Shown here: positions 44,936-54,742 of the stretch, one piece after another
Position numbering within the stretch: position 1 is the stretch's first letter
How the letters are laid out: each line of letters opens with the position of its first letter
Source: Pollenia angustigena
Taxonomy: Eukaryota; Arthropoda; Insecta; Diptera; Polleniidae
Length of the DNA: 64,000 nt
Reading direction: 5' to 3'
Assembly (NCBI GenBank): GCA_930367215.1
Contig: OV884060.1
Span: forward strand, 213,655,253 to 213,719,252
The notes under the pieces: generated by a model
Told to the model about the DNA's origin: nothing
Seen by the model: only the letters and a program-made list of their open reading frames with translations
The model's database searches: none
Translations under genes and position numbers: made by a program

Positions 44936-45190
44936 GGATAAGCTAGTTGCTATGCGTATTTCACTGGTTGCTTAGAACAGATCATCAGGAAATCTTTTCC
45001 CAAATACTAAAGAAAAGCTAAAGATATTATACAAATAAAACAACAAATTGAATGAGAATTACAAATACTCAAGTCTTATTTGTAACGATATCAAAGCTTA
45101 AACAGAACACCAACAGTTAACAGTGAGTTTATCTTTTCTAACATTCCCCACTACAATTGTATGGAAAAATCAAAGTAAAGCAATTTACCA
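44884..45190 (-). repeat. Retrozyme-like unit 1 (with hammerhead motif 2)
   Basis: It shares the order 'GTGCTAAATTCC' - hammerhead - 'TATTATACAAATAAAAC' - 'TATCAAAGCTTAAAC' - 'AGTGAGTTTATCTTTTCT' with the units at 46798 and 47156. It stands alone, about 1.9 kb before them. Confidence 0.7.
44940..44995 (-). ncRNA. Hammerhead ribozyme-like motif 2
   Basis: Minus strand: CTGATGA (44982-44988), CTG...CAG partial stem II, GAAA (44959-44962), TACGCA (44953-44958), TA (44951-44952). One base of the stem III palindrome differs from the TGCGCA seen in the other copies, which would weaken dimer pairing. Confidence 0.6.
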
Positions 45191-46031
45191 GTTAAGTTTT
45201 AAATGCACGAGCACTAGCAAATTTATTATCAAAGTTATTTTCGGGAAAACATAAATTTGCATTAATAAGCTACGCTTGATTGGCAGTTTTGACTGCAGTT
45301 GAAAATCAAATTGCTTTCAGTAAAATATTAATGTTGGTTGGTTGGAAAAAATTTGTTAAACATTACTTTTTTTAACTGTAATGAAATTCACTAAAAATAT
45401 GCCTTTAATATTCATATGTAAATCCCAACCTCATAAGAAATATTTATTCTAAAAAGTCCACGATTGTCTATAGGTTCCAAAAAGAGTCCCCTCACGAAAA
45501 TGTGAAAGGGTCTTTTGTGTTCGAGCTTAATTGACAGCACTTTCTTACTTGTTTTGATTAATAATGTATATTATTTTGTTTTGAAATACTTTTTTTTTTG
45601 TTGTACATGTACAAGTCCATGACATCAAGTTGTAAACATAAGCGTAAAAAATGATTATTAAAAAAAAAACGTAAACATCCAGAAGTCGATATACAAGACA
45701 GTTTTAGTTGTTTTTCTATATCCAGTATTTGCTTGTTTCCCTGTAACATATAAAATAAGTACGTGGTAAGACAAAAGCAATGATGCTGAAATTTTGTTTT
45801 TTTAAACATATAAAAATAACAAGCATATTTCAGTTTTTTTTCTATACAGTGATCGACAATTTATTAAAGTTTGAAAAAATTATAATAAAAATTTGACATG
45901 AACATTGAAGTAGATTAATTTTTTATTGAAGCATTGAAAAAGTTAAATTTGATTTGCAAAATGTTCAATTTGCACTGCAACCCTGTAATTGGCATTTTTC
46001 ATTTTAAGTTTACTTTATAAAATTAACTCTA

Positions 46032-46508
46032 CACTGATAGAAAAGGCGTCATAACGCTGATGTATTTTGACATCAGTACTATGACAAGTGTCTTCGTTTT
46101 TGATCCCATGACACTTTTCATCACGGTTCAAAATGAAATTATGTGATCAATGGGATGACACATCAGCATCACAGAAATGACGAACATGTCCTCAGTGCGA
46201 TGACGCAGTAACATCGGAGAAAGGACAAATTAGCATCAATTTAATGACAGCTTGTCATTAAGTCAAAGTCATGGGAATTGATTTAAGTCAAAGTGAGAGA
46301 ATATTATTATTTACATACCCGTTACATATGTTTGTTTCACGTTTGCTGAATTACACATTGACACGTAAAAAATTACGAAATTGTACGAAGACGTTAGTCA
46401 TTGGATTGATGTTACTTTTTGCATCATTGATGCCGTTTGTAGTAACATTGATGTCACAATTCTGATGTTAGGGCATCATCAATATGAAGATGAATTTTTC
46501 TATTAGTG
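46032..46508. mobile_element. MITE, Tc1/mariner-like (TA duplication)
   Basis: 'TACACTGATAGAAAA' at the left and 'TTTTTCTATTAGTGTA' at the right, with TA on each side. The interior is full of ATGAC/GTCAT and 'TGATGTCA'-type words on both strands. The 64-codon frame at 46271-46465 is fortuitous. Confidence 0.7.
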
Positions 46509-46543
46509 TAGAACTGAAACCGTTGCCTTTTTTTTAATTTATG

Positions 46544-46635
46544 GCCTGCTCGTCGATTTCGAGCAACGACTACGTTTATATGTAAGTTAAGCGAACGAAG
46601 TCTTCGTTAGAAATCGACGAACTGGCCATTTAGGT
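46544..46635. repeat. Small hairpin
   Basis: GGCCTGCTCGTCGATTTC pairs with 'GAAATCGACGAACTGGCC' (one bulge), with AACGA/CGTT further inside. Loop about 40 bp. Confidence 0.55.
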
Positions 46636-46797
46636 ACATATATTCCAAACATTTGATTTTAAAGGCAAATAAAGCTGCTTTCGCAATGTTAGCAACAATT
46701 TCGTATTTTCCCCTTATTTCTTCCCAAAGTATTTCATAAATTTTTCTTTAATTTTTTGAACAAAAATTTAACTAAATTAAAAAGGTTTCGTTTAAAT

Positions 46798-47155
46798 GTG
46801 CTAAATTCCCAATTCATACTTTTGATAAGCAGAAATTTATTGTTAATGGTATAAGCTATTCCTATGCGCATTTCACTGGTTGCTTAGGCCAGTTCATCAG
46901 GAAACTTCTTTCAAAGCTGTTAGAAAAACTGAAGAAATTATACAAATAAAACTGTTAAGCGAATAAGAATTATTAGCCCAGTTTTACTTGTAACAATATC
47001 AAAGTATAAACAAAAACAACAACAATAAACAGTGAGTTTATCTTTTCTTGCAGTCCCGACTTCAACTGGTTGATTTTTTGTCAACTCTAAATGTAGTTGT
47101 AAGTTGGTAAAGAAAAAACAAAAATAAAAACAAATTACTAAGATTTCTGTATGAC
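46798..47155 (-). repeat. Retrozyme-like unit 2 (with hammerhead motif 3)
   Basis: First of two head-to-tail units. It runs from 'GTGCTAAATTCCCAATTC' through the hammerhead (46853-46908) and the body with 'AACAGTGAGTTTATCTTTTC' to the next 'GTGCTAAGTTCCCAT' at 47156. No protein frame. Confidence 0.75.
46853..46908 (-). ncRNA. Hammerhead ribozyme-like motif 3 (best copy)
   Basis: Minus strand: CTGATGA (46894-46900), ACTGG-CCTAAGCAA-CCAGT (perfect 5-bp stem II), GAAA (46871-46874), the palindrome TGCGCA (46865-46870), and TA (46863-46864) as the cleavage dinucleotide. Stem I pairs GTTTC before the core with GGAAT after TA, allowing G-U. Every invariant core position of a hammerhead is present. 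The palindromic stem III without a loop matches the minimal type I hammerheads of Penelope-like elements. Confidence 0.75.
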
Positions 47156-47520
47156 GTGCTAAGTTCCCATTTTTTAATATTTGATAAATACACTAAGATT
47201 TATTGTTGAGGGAAAGCTAGCTTCTATGCGCACTTCACTGGTTGCTTAGGCCAGCTCATCAGGAATCCTTTTCCAAAGATTTTAGAAAAGCCAAAAATAT
47301 TATACAAATAAAACCCAAAAAGCGAATAAGTCTTACTTGTAACAATATCAAAGCTTAAACAAAACACCAACAATAAACAATGAGTTTATCTTTTCTTACA
47401 TTCCCCTACAATTGGTTGGCTTTTTCGGACTCGAATTGTAGTTGTAAGTGGGTAAAAAGAAAAAACAAATTGCTTAATTTTATTGTGTTCGTAAGAAAAC
47501 AACAAAAAAACAATTTGCCA
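47156..47520 (-). repeat. Retrozyme-like unit 3 (with hammerhead motif 4)
   Basis: Second tandem unit; its hammerhead lies 362 bp from that of unit 2. A further partial unit start ('GTTCTTAATTCCC') follows at 47759 but loses similarity before its ribozyme. Confidence 0.75.
47215..47270 (-). ncRNA. Hammerhead ribozyme-like motif 4 (mutated core)
   Basis: Minus strand: CTGATGA (47256-47262), GCTGG-CCTAAGCAA-CCAGT stem II, GAAG instead of GAAA (47233-47236), TGCGCA (47227-47232), TA (47225-47226). The changed A of the GAAA box should impair cleavage. Confidence 0.6.
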
Positions 47521-47949
47521 GTTCAGTTTTTTTGCAATAAATGTTAGTGTATTTATCAAATATGGAAAAATGGGAACTAAGCACGTCATACAGAAATCTT
47601 ATTAATAATAAATTTTGTATTCCCAAAAATAACTTTGATAAAAACAAATTACTTTGTTCTATTTTTCCAGTTCAGTTTTATTTACACTGCCACTTGCATA
47701 TTAGTTATCAAAGTTTTCTTGGAATTCAAAAAATTAATTAACAAAGTTTCGTTTAAATGTTCTTAATTCCCTTAATATCCCTATTGATAAACTGAAATTT
47801 ATTATATAGTTTTCTTTTTTTAAAATAATTAGTATTGCTTGTAAAAATAAGGTTTGTTTGCATAAAAAACTAGTTTGTATACGAGCTTTGACAAGTCGAC
47901 CGCCGAAAAAAACACCATATGTTAACTTGACCCCACCTTCTAGTCAATT

Positions 47950-48128
47950 CGCCTATTGTATTGTGGTTATTTTATTGAACTGTTATTGGTTTTTTAATCC
48001 AATTTTTCATATTTTTAATTAGGCTTAAGTTCATGAAATTTTATTTTCATTAAAACCTGGGTTCAATTCCCAGCTCAGTCAAGAATGAAAGATTATTAAT
48101 AAATTTTAATTAATTTCATGTTGTAAAA
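47950..48128. repeat. Diverged copy of the tRNA-like foldback element
   Basis: 'TTAGGCTTAAGTTCATGAAA' is followed, after a collapsed loop, by the other arm ('GTCAAGAATGAAAGATTA', 'TTAATTTCATGTTGTAAAA'). The T-arm CTGGG-TTCAATT-CCCAG lies at 48057-48073. The middle of the element is deleted. Confidence 0.75.
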
Positions 48129-48360
48129 CTAGATTTAGTTAAGAAAATCTTATAGCAAATGTTAAAAAAAATCATTTTTTAAATTAAATACGTCATCAAA
48201 CGAATATTCTTCTTCAGCTTCTGAAGAATCGATCGAGATATCATTGTAATATATGTTCTTATCGCATTTATAAATGAGATGGTACATTTTTTTTAAAATA
48301 TCGCAACATTTTAAACCACACCTAATATAGACTTGCCAACTGGCCAGTTTTCGCCGGGAC

Positions 48361-48400
48361 AGTCCAGTTTTAGAGTGGAAAGTCCAGTTTTAGAGTGGAA
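48361..48400. repeat. Exact 20-bp tandem duplication
   Basis: 'AGTCCAGTTTTAGAGTGGAA' occurs twice in direct succession with no differences. Confidence 0.9.
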
Positions 48401-48476
48401 TGTCCCGTGTCCCGTCGATACTCTGAACTGGAGTATTGAAAATGTAGTTGATTTTTTGATAGTTAATTTATGTAAA

Positions 48477-48945
48477 ACTAGCTGGTCGCCCCGGCTTTGC
48501 TCGGTAGCTGATTACTAGGGATCGATGGAGCCGTTTTCTGATTTTAGTTGAATCGAAAAAAGTGGTCGTAAAAGGGGGCGGGGCAATATTTTCTTTGGGT
48601 AAAAACCTAAGTTGGACCATGGCGATTATTTTAAAGAAAAAATCGTCCAAATCGGTCAAATAAAAAGAAAAAGTGGGCGTATAAGTAGGCGTGGTAAATT
48701 TTTCTTCCGATGAAAACTTAAAATGGATTAATACGAACATTTGAAAAAAAATAAGTCAAATCGATGGAGCAGTTTTCGGAATTTAGGCAAATCAAAAAAA
48801 GTGGGCGGGGCAAAATTTTCTTTCCGTAAAAACCTATGTTGGGCCATGGCCATCATTTTAAAGAAAAAATCTTCCAAATCGCTCAAGCCGTTCTCAAGTT
48901 ATGCGATCAGCAACAGACAACATTTCATTTTTTTTATTTAGAAGA
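48477..48945. repeat. Tandemly duplicated repeat with 'ACTAGCTGG...TTTGCTCGGT' start
   Basis: Two diverged units, 239 bp apart (ATCGATGGAG at 48521 and 48760), share 'GGGCGGGGCAA', 'TAAAAACCTA', 'GGCCATGGC/GACCATGGC' and 'TTTTAAAGAAAAAATC'. The opening, and the ending 'CTCAAGTTATGCGATCAGCA', resemble the 3' non-coding regions of RTE-like insect LINEs, but I saw no coding sequence to confirm this. Confidence 0.5.
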
Positions 48946-49239
48946 ATAACGTTAAATTCATTTGTTTTTACGGAACATGGAGTTGAATTTTTGACAGTAA
49001 AAATTAAATGAACTTATCGTTAAAAATAAATGAAAAATAAGTAGACCGGTTTTTAACTGAATTTTCGTTTATTTTATATTACAATTTCAGTTAGTAAGTA
49101 TGTTTTTAATAGTTGACCTTGTTCAAATATATTAATTATTAGTTGTTTTTGTTTGGCTGCAGATCCAAGTAAATAAATAAAACTAAAAACCAAAAACTCG
49201 TGATTTTTGTTTTTGTTTTTATATTTTTATTTTTATTCC

Positions 49240-49285
49240 CAATATTACGGCTAGCGTCGCTAACCATCTTCAGGGGTCTAAATAT
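49240..49285 (-). ncRNA. Degenerate hammerhead-like motif (second family)
   Basis: Minus strand: CTGAAGA, then GGTTAGC-GAC-GCTAGCC, a 7-bp stem with one G-U pair, then GTAA in place of GAAA. The layout matches the hammerhead core (position 7 is the tolerant one), but the second box is altered. Confidence 0.35.
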
Positions 49286-49374
49286 TTAAATACATAAAAT
49301 TTTTATTATTAATATTAAACAAAAAACAAAGAATAATTTAACAAAGATAGTTACATGTAAACAATTAAAAAAAA

Positions 49375-49681
49375 ATTTTTAATATTTTTAATTAGGCTTA
49401 AGTTCAAGAAATTTAATTTTTATTAAATTATTTTTATGAAGAAAGGAATTTTACAACATGAAAATCAATTAAAATTGTTATTGACAATCTTTCATTCTTG
49501 ACGTGGCTGGGGCTCGAACCCCGGCCGGCAGGTTACCATGACATGTTTCGATTGCAACCACTCAATCTCCTCAGATGGATTTTCCGTCTTACACTCGCAG
49601 CCATCGACGACTGCTGACGTCAATAGTCAAACATCAATCCTTAAACAAAATTGTATTCTAACATTTGGTAGATCGAAATCC
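49375..49681. repeat. Truncated copy of the tRNA-like foldback element
   Basis: The unit start 'TTAGGCTTAAGTTCAAGAAA' runs to 'TTTGGTAGATCGAAATC', then stops. This is almost exactly the point where the fourth unit of the 1.8-4.0 kb array breaks (GATCGAAAT), so this site is a recurrent breakpoint. Confidence 0.75.
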
Positions 49682-49967
49682 AACGCTCAGGCAACGCTAT
49701 GCCTGAGTAGTTGTGTTTTTTAGTGGCTGATCTTTTTAATAAAATTTATTTCAACTTTAAATATTGTTTAATACCCTAAATTCAAATTAATAATTATTAA
49801 GAATTGAATATAGAAAATTGTATAAAATAAAGTATTACAAACAAACAAATAATACTGTCATTACTTTTTAAGTGAAGAAATCTGTTCCTGTTGTTGCTGC
49901 TGCTTTTGTGTGTGGTTTGCTTGTCGCCATTTTGGCTTTACTGCTAATATTTTAACTAAAAATTCTT

Positions 49968-50894
49968 TTGATGAATATGCCTTCCAATAAGGGATATAGT
50001 TGTGGTAGTTGCCATGAAAACATTAGTAGAACCCAACCTAGTGTTCAATGCAAAGGCTGTGAGCAGTGGCACCATGTTCCTTGTGCTGGTCTGAATGACA
50101 AAGCCCTTGTTCTTCTTAAGGATTGCAGGCAGTTGAACTATTCGTGCAAACCCTGCAGTTCAAATGCTACCGGCTTGAATATTTTTCGTAAAGAGATGGG
50201 TGCACTCAATTCCAAGCTTGATTCTTTCATTGAGAAATCCGTAAGTGATCACCTTTCAATCTCTAAAGTATTGTCTGATACTGTTGCCAGTTTTAAATCG
50301 GAGATGGCTGCTTGTTTTAAGGAAATGAAATCTGAGATTATTGACTGTAATAAACTTATTAATCATATTGATGCCTCCACTACGAAAAAAATTGCTGATC
50401 TTGAAGATGAAAACAATATGCTCCACAAGAGATTGAATAGAGCCGATATTGTCGTTAATGGGCTGCCAGATGGTCTGAGTGACTTTATGGTAATTATTAG
50501 AGACATTGGTAAAATATATAACTTGGATATTTCGACGCATGATATAAATTATGCTTGTTATTTCAATAATCGTAAATCTGTGCTGTACAAATTTAATAAT
50601 GTGTTTTTACGGGATAATCTCATGAGAGAATATTTTAAATCCAGATCGTTAAAATTATCTGATGTAATTGGCGGTGACATTAATTCACGCCTTTACCTTA
50701 ATGACCACTATTCACCAGCGGCTGGAAGATTGCACACTTTGTGTGGAAAACTCTTGCAGAAGAAAATTATTACCAAATACAAAGTTTTGAACGCGGATAA
50801 AGTTAAAGCCTCATTAACTATGAGTGATGGGAGGATAATGACTTGTAATTTTTCTGAATGTGCCTCATTTCTGGATAATACTTCTGTTCAATAG
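49968..50894 (+). CDS. LINE ORF1 protein with PHD finger
   Basis: 308 codons, intact. Residues about 11-58 form a PHD-type zinc finger: C-G-S-C, then C-K-G-C, then 'QWHHVPCAG', closing with C-K-P-C. Residues about 75-165 are a probable coiled coil ('ADLEDENNMLHKRLNRADI'), as expected for trimerising ORF1 proteins. The C-terminal half (about 155-290) holds 'VVNGLPDG', 'VLYKFNNVFLRDNLMREYF' and 'RLYLNDHYSPAAGRL', a block typical of ORF1 proteins in this group that likely binds RNA. The first ATG is used; a second, two codons on, is equally possible. Family role: ORF1 protein packages the element RNA into particles and acts as a nucleic-acid chaperone. That role is inferred from homology. Confidence 0.8.
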   Translation: MMNMPSNKGYSCGSCHENISRTQPSVQCKGCEQWHHVPCAGLNDKALVLLKDCRQLNYSCKPCSSNATGLNIFRKEMGALNSKLDSFIEKSVSDHLSISKVLSDTVASFKSEMAACFKEMKSEIIDCNKLINHIDASTTKKIADLEDENNMLHKRLNRADIVVNGLPDGLSDFMVIIRDIGKIYNLDISTHDINYACYFNNRKSVLYKFNNVFLRDNLMREYFKSRSLKLSDVIGGDINSRLYLNDHYSPAAGRLHTLCGKLLQKKIITKYKVLNADKVKASLTMSDGRIMTCNFSECASFLDNTSVQ

Positions 50895-51529
50895 TTTTTA
50901 GTTTATTTTTTTATAAACGTATTCATTATGACAGAAATATTTGTACTTGTTGTCCAATTAAGTAACAGTTTTCTTTACTTTTACACACAATTTCTAGCTG
51001 GTAAATATTTGCAAATTTGCCTATAATAATATGAAGCATTTATGGCTATTTTTTAACAATATACTTTTCAATACTTTATATAACTTTGCATAAGTGTTTT
51101 TCACAATCTTATATAAATTGTTGTTGTGGTATTAGCATTATGAACGGAATTGTTGCTATCATTGTGAATGTAGATTCATTTGGTGCTGTTATTAAATCAG
51201 ATAATTAGTTATCTACTACAATTATTTCTGTCATGATTATCGTTATTATTATTTTCTTTGATCTCTTTTATTTGTGTATTTTGTTACCTTTGTATAAACA
51301 ATTTACCTTTACCTGTTACAATTGAATTTATTAACCTTATAATTTTGTTAAATTTAGTTATACTTTTGGGTACTTCTTGGTATTCGCTTTTGATTTTATT
51401 TTATTGATCAGCTGTTAGTATGAGAAATTTTTTTTTTTTTTTTGAATATGAATGAAAATCGAATGTTTTTTAACGAGTATTTAATAGTTTTTTGTTATTG
51501 GTTCCCCGTCTTAATAATGTTTTATAATT
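50895..51529. other. LINE inter-ORF spacer
   Basis: Unusually long, T-rich, without open frames, including a T-run at 51427-51443. Most related elements have overlapping or closely spaced ORFs, so this may be expanded. Confidence 0.5.
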
Positions 51530-54372
51530 ATGACTTCTCTTAATCCTAATATTGGTCCTATGTTCAGTAGCTCCTATGAGGTTAATACTGCCTTGTGTCC
51601 TAATGGGCTTAAGCTGAATGTTGGGCACTTAAATTGTCAGAGCATCAAACCTTCTAGTAATTTCTCTAAGCTTGATGAGTTAAGGTCTATTTTAGTTGGG
51701 TCGTTTTTTGATATATTTGCGATCTCTGAATCTTGGCTTAAACCATATATATCTAATCGAGCAGTAGAGATATCTGGATATAATTTTATTCGTAATGATC
51801 GTTTAAACTCGAGAGGTGGTGGTGTTGGCCTTTATGTTTCTACTGGGCTTAAATACAAGTCTGTTTTTAAGATTTCTGATTTAGGTGTATGTGAATCACT
51901 TTTTATTGAGTTGTGCTCTGAAGGTACTACAACCTTAGTTGGAGTTGTCTACCTACCTCATGGCAACTTTGTTTCGTTTGAAAATTTCCATAATGAACTT
52001 TTTTTGAAATATTCCAATATTATTGTAGTTGGAGATTTTAACTATAACTTGTTTGATAGTTCAAAATCTTTTAATGCCCGTACTATATGCCAAAGGAATA
52101 ATTTGTCTATTTTTCATAACTCTAAACCTTCACATTTTGATATAGCCCACTGCTCTGAATCGCTAATTGATTTTTGGCTTGTTAGTAATAGTTCTATGGT
52201 TTGTTCCTCTAGTCAGTTTCAATGCCCGTTGATTTCTCATCACGCCTTATTGTTTGCTTCCTTTAATATAAATATTAACAAAAATTTAGAGTTTATAGAA
52301 TACCGCAATTTTAATTCGTTGAGTTTAGAGGATGTTTATCTTTCGTTGTCTACTTTCGATTTTCCTTGATTTTATTTGGGTGATGTTGATGATAAGTGCT
52401 TTTGTTTATCTTCTTTTTTTGATTCAATTCTTACTTTGGTTCCCTTAGTTAGAAGAAATGTCTCTAATGAGAGGTCTATGTGGATGAATTCTAGGGAAAT
52501 TTTATATGCGAAATCACTTAGTCAGCTTGCTTATCGTTCTTATCGTTGTCATCGTTCAGTAACTAATTGGAAAATATTTTGCAAATACAGAAATAGATCA
52601 AAAACTGTTATCAGAAATGCTAAAAGGAGATATTTCTTTCAAATTTTTATAACAAAGATACCAGGTATATCTGGAAAGTCTTAAAATCTAATGGCTGCTT
52701 GGATGATCTATCCAATGTCTATGAGGGTGACGTTGATATTTTGAATGCATTCTTTACTGGAAATGCTGAAAATGCTATTGACAATTTAATTTTTTCGGAT
52801 GATATTAGTTTTGACACCATTGATTTTCCTAACTATTTTTCTTTTCACTGTGTCTCGGAACCGGAAGTTGCAGATGCGTTACTTAGAGTTAAATCGAATT
52901 CTGTTGGTGTTGATAATATTGGAATACGTCTGATTAAGTTGGTTTATCCTGTGGTATCAAACTTAATACTGGATCTTTTTAATGCTATCTTAACAACATC
53001 TAGTTTTCCTTCTTCTTGGAAAACTGCTAAAGTGATCCCTTTGCCGAAATCTAAAGTAATTAATGAACCAGGTGATTTAAGGCCTATCTCTATACTTCCA
53101 ACATTGTCGAAAGTTTTGGAACATATTATGAGAGATCAAATGCTTGATTCGATATCATCTCGTTTGTACAAAGGACAGTATGCATTTCGTAGAGGTTATA
53201 ATTCTACTTCGATGCTTCTATCCCTTACTGATAGAATTCGTAAACACTTAAATGAGAATAAATTTACCACCCTAATTTCCCTTGATCTTTCCAATGCTTT
53301 TGGTTCAGTTTCTTATCATACTTTAATAATGAAACTTAGAAATGAATTTAATTTTTCAAAATCCGCCTGTAAACTTATATTCTCATATCTTGTTGGGAGG
53401 TCGCAATTTGTTGAATATAATAACTTGGTTTCGTCCGTTAGTCCGTTATTTTCCGGTATTCCTCAGGGCTCTGTTATGGGTCCACTATTGTTTATACTAT
53501 ATATGAATGACCTTTCTTCATACATTAATTTATCATTATGTGAGCTATTTATTTATGCGGATGACATTTTTCTTCTCTTTAATAGTAATTTGAATGCACA
53601 TGATGTTTTGCAATGCAATATTAACTATTGCCTTAATCAAATTCATGATTGGACTTCACTTAACTCCTTAGCTCTTAACCCTTATAAGTCCAAGGGCATC
53701 ATGTTTGGGTATAGAAATCAGTTTTTCCCTAGCTTGGATATTGTTCTGGACAATGTGCGGATACAGTTAGTCGATCATATTAAATGTATTGGTGTGCTTT
53801 TAGATAATCAACTTTCCTTTGACCCCCATATTAATCTCCTTAATGGTAAAATATTTGGTATTCTTCGTAAAATGTATTCATCTAATTTGTATTTCCCATT
53901 ACGTGTTAGGTATAATATGGCTCATGCAATGTTGATGTCTTCGGTATTATATGGTCTCGAAGTTTATTCTGGTACATGTTCCACTCGCTTAAACAGAGTT
54001 AAGCGTATAGTTAATAGTATTGTAAGGTTTGTCTACAACATTAAGCGTCGTGAGCATATATCTATTTCGGTCCGGCGTTTTCTTGGGTGTACGTTTGAAA
54101 ATTATGTGAAATATCGATTAGGTATTTTGTTCTATGCAGTAATTCAACATCGCAGACCCATTGACCTGTCTAGTTCGTTTGTATTTACTAGATCTGTTAG
54201 AAACCCCCAGATTATGATTCCCAGAATTTCCTCTTCTTTTAGTAGGTCTTTTATAGTTAGGATTGCTAGGGTTTGGAATTTTTTACCATATTCATTACGG
54301 ATATTTTCGCATTCAAATAATGTATTTCGTTTAAAACTACTGGAATTCTTCGCTAATTCTACTTTTTTATGA
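51530..54372 (+). pseudogene. LINE ORF2: APE endonuclease and reverse transcriptase (one stop, one frameshift)
   Basis: Endonuclease motifs come first: 'LNVGHLNCQSI' (catalytic Asn), 'ISESWL' (catalytic Glu), 'RGGGVGLYVS', 'VVGDFNYN' (Asp/Asn pair), 'LIDFWLV' and 'SHHALLF' (catalytic His; the preceding Asp of the usual SDH is H). An in-frame TGA at 52367-52369 splits the linker, then the same frame runs to 52684. A one-base shift near 52640-52650 moves the frame to the reverse transcriptase. Its motifs are 'LRPISILPTLSKVLEH', 'LISLDLSNAFGSVSYH' (first catalytic Asp), 'SGIPQGSVMGPLLFILYMND', 'FIYADDIFLL' (catalytic Asp pair intact) and 'CIGVLLDNQLSF'. With only two lesions this copy is young. 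In the cell the protein would nick target DNA and prime reverse transcription of its own RNA. Confidence 0.9.
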
Positions 54373-54570
54373 TTTTCTATATCTCAACTTAATACATTTT
54401 AGCACTTTGTAAATTGTTTTTCCATTTTACCTTATTTGGGTGTGCTATTTCCCTCTTAGTTTGTTACTGTCTGGACCTTTTTTAGGATATTTTTCATTTC
54501 TTTATTTTTTATTGCGGCTGGGGAGCCATTAACCATTACTATTATATGTTGTTTTTTGATAATAGCTTTA

Positions 54571-54573
54571 TTA

Positions 54574-54604
<31 letters not shown>
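54571..54604. repeat. (ATT)n microsatellite in LINE 3' region
   Basis: About eight ATT units inside the 3' untranslated region. Confidence 0.85.
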
Positions 54605-54742
54605 GGTTATTAGTGTACAAATATATAATTTGTTGTTAATTTCTCAGGATATATGAACATGTAATATTGTTATTTTGGCCTCTAAGGCTTGATATTGCAT
54701 AATTGAATGAAATAAATAAAATAAATAAATAAATAAAATAAA

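Larger units (their letters stand above)
47141..47602. repeat. Inverted repeat, 66-bp arms, overlapping unit 3
   Basis: The left arm starts 'TAAGATTTCTGTATGACGTG' and the right arm (47534-47602) is its complement, more than nine positions in ten matching. The arms include the start of the retrozyme-like unit, so one partial unit is inverted with respect to the others. Confidence 0.7.
49682..54742 (+). mobile_element. Near-complete non-LTR retrotransposon (Jockey/CR1 group)
   Basis: It comprises a 5' untranslated region from about 49682 (5' limit uncertain), ORF1 (49968-50894), a roughly 635-bp inter-ORF spacer, ORF2 (51530-54372, one stop and one frameshift), a 3' untranslated region with an ATT run (54571-54603), and an AAATA-rich tail (54707-54742). 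Codons are far less AT-extreme than the flanks, and most of the reading frame is open, so insertion is fairly recent. A PHD finger in ORF1 is a trait of CR1/L2/Jockey-group elements. I could not find target duplications. Confidence 0.85.
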
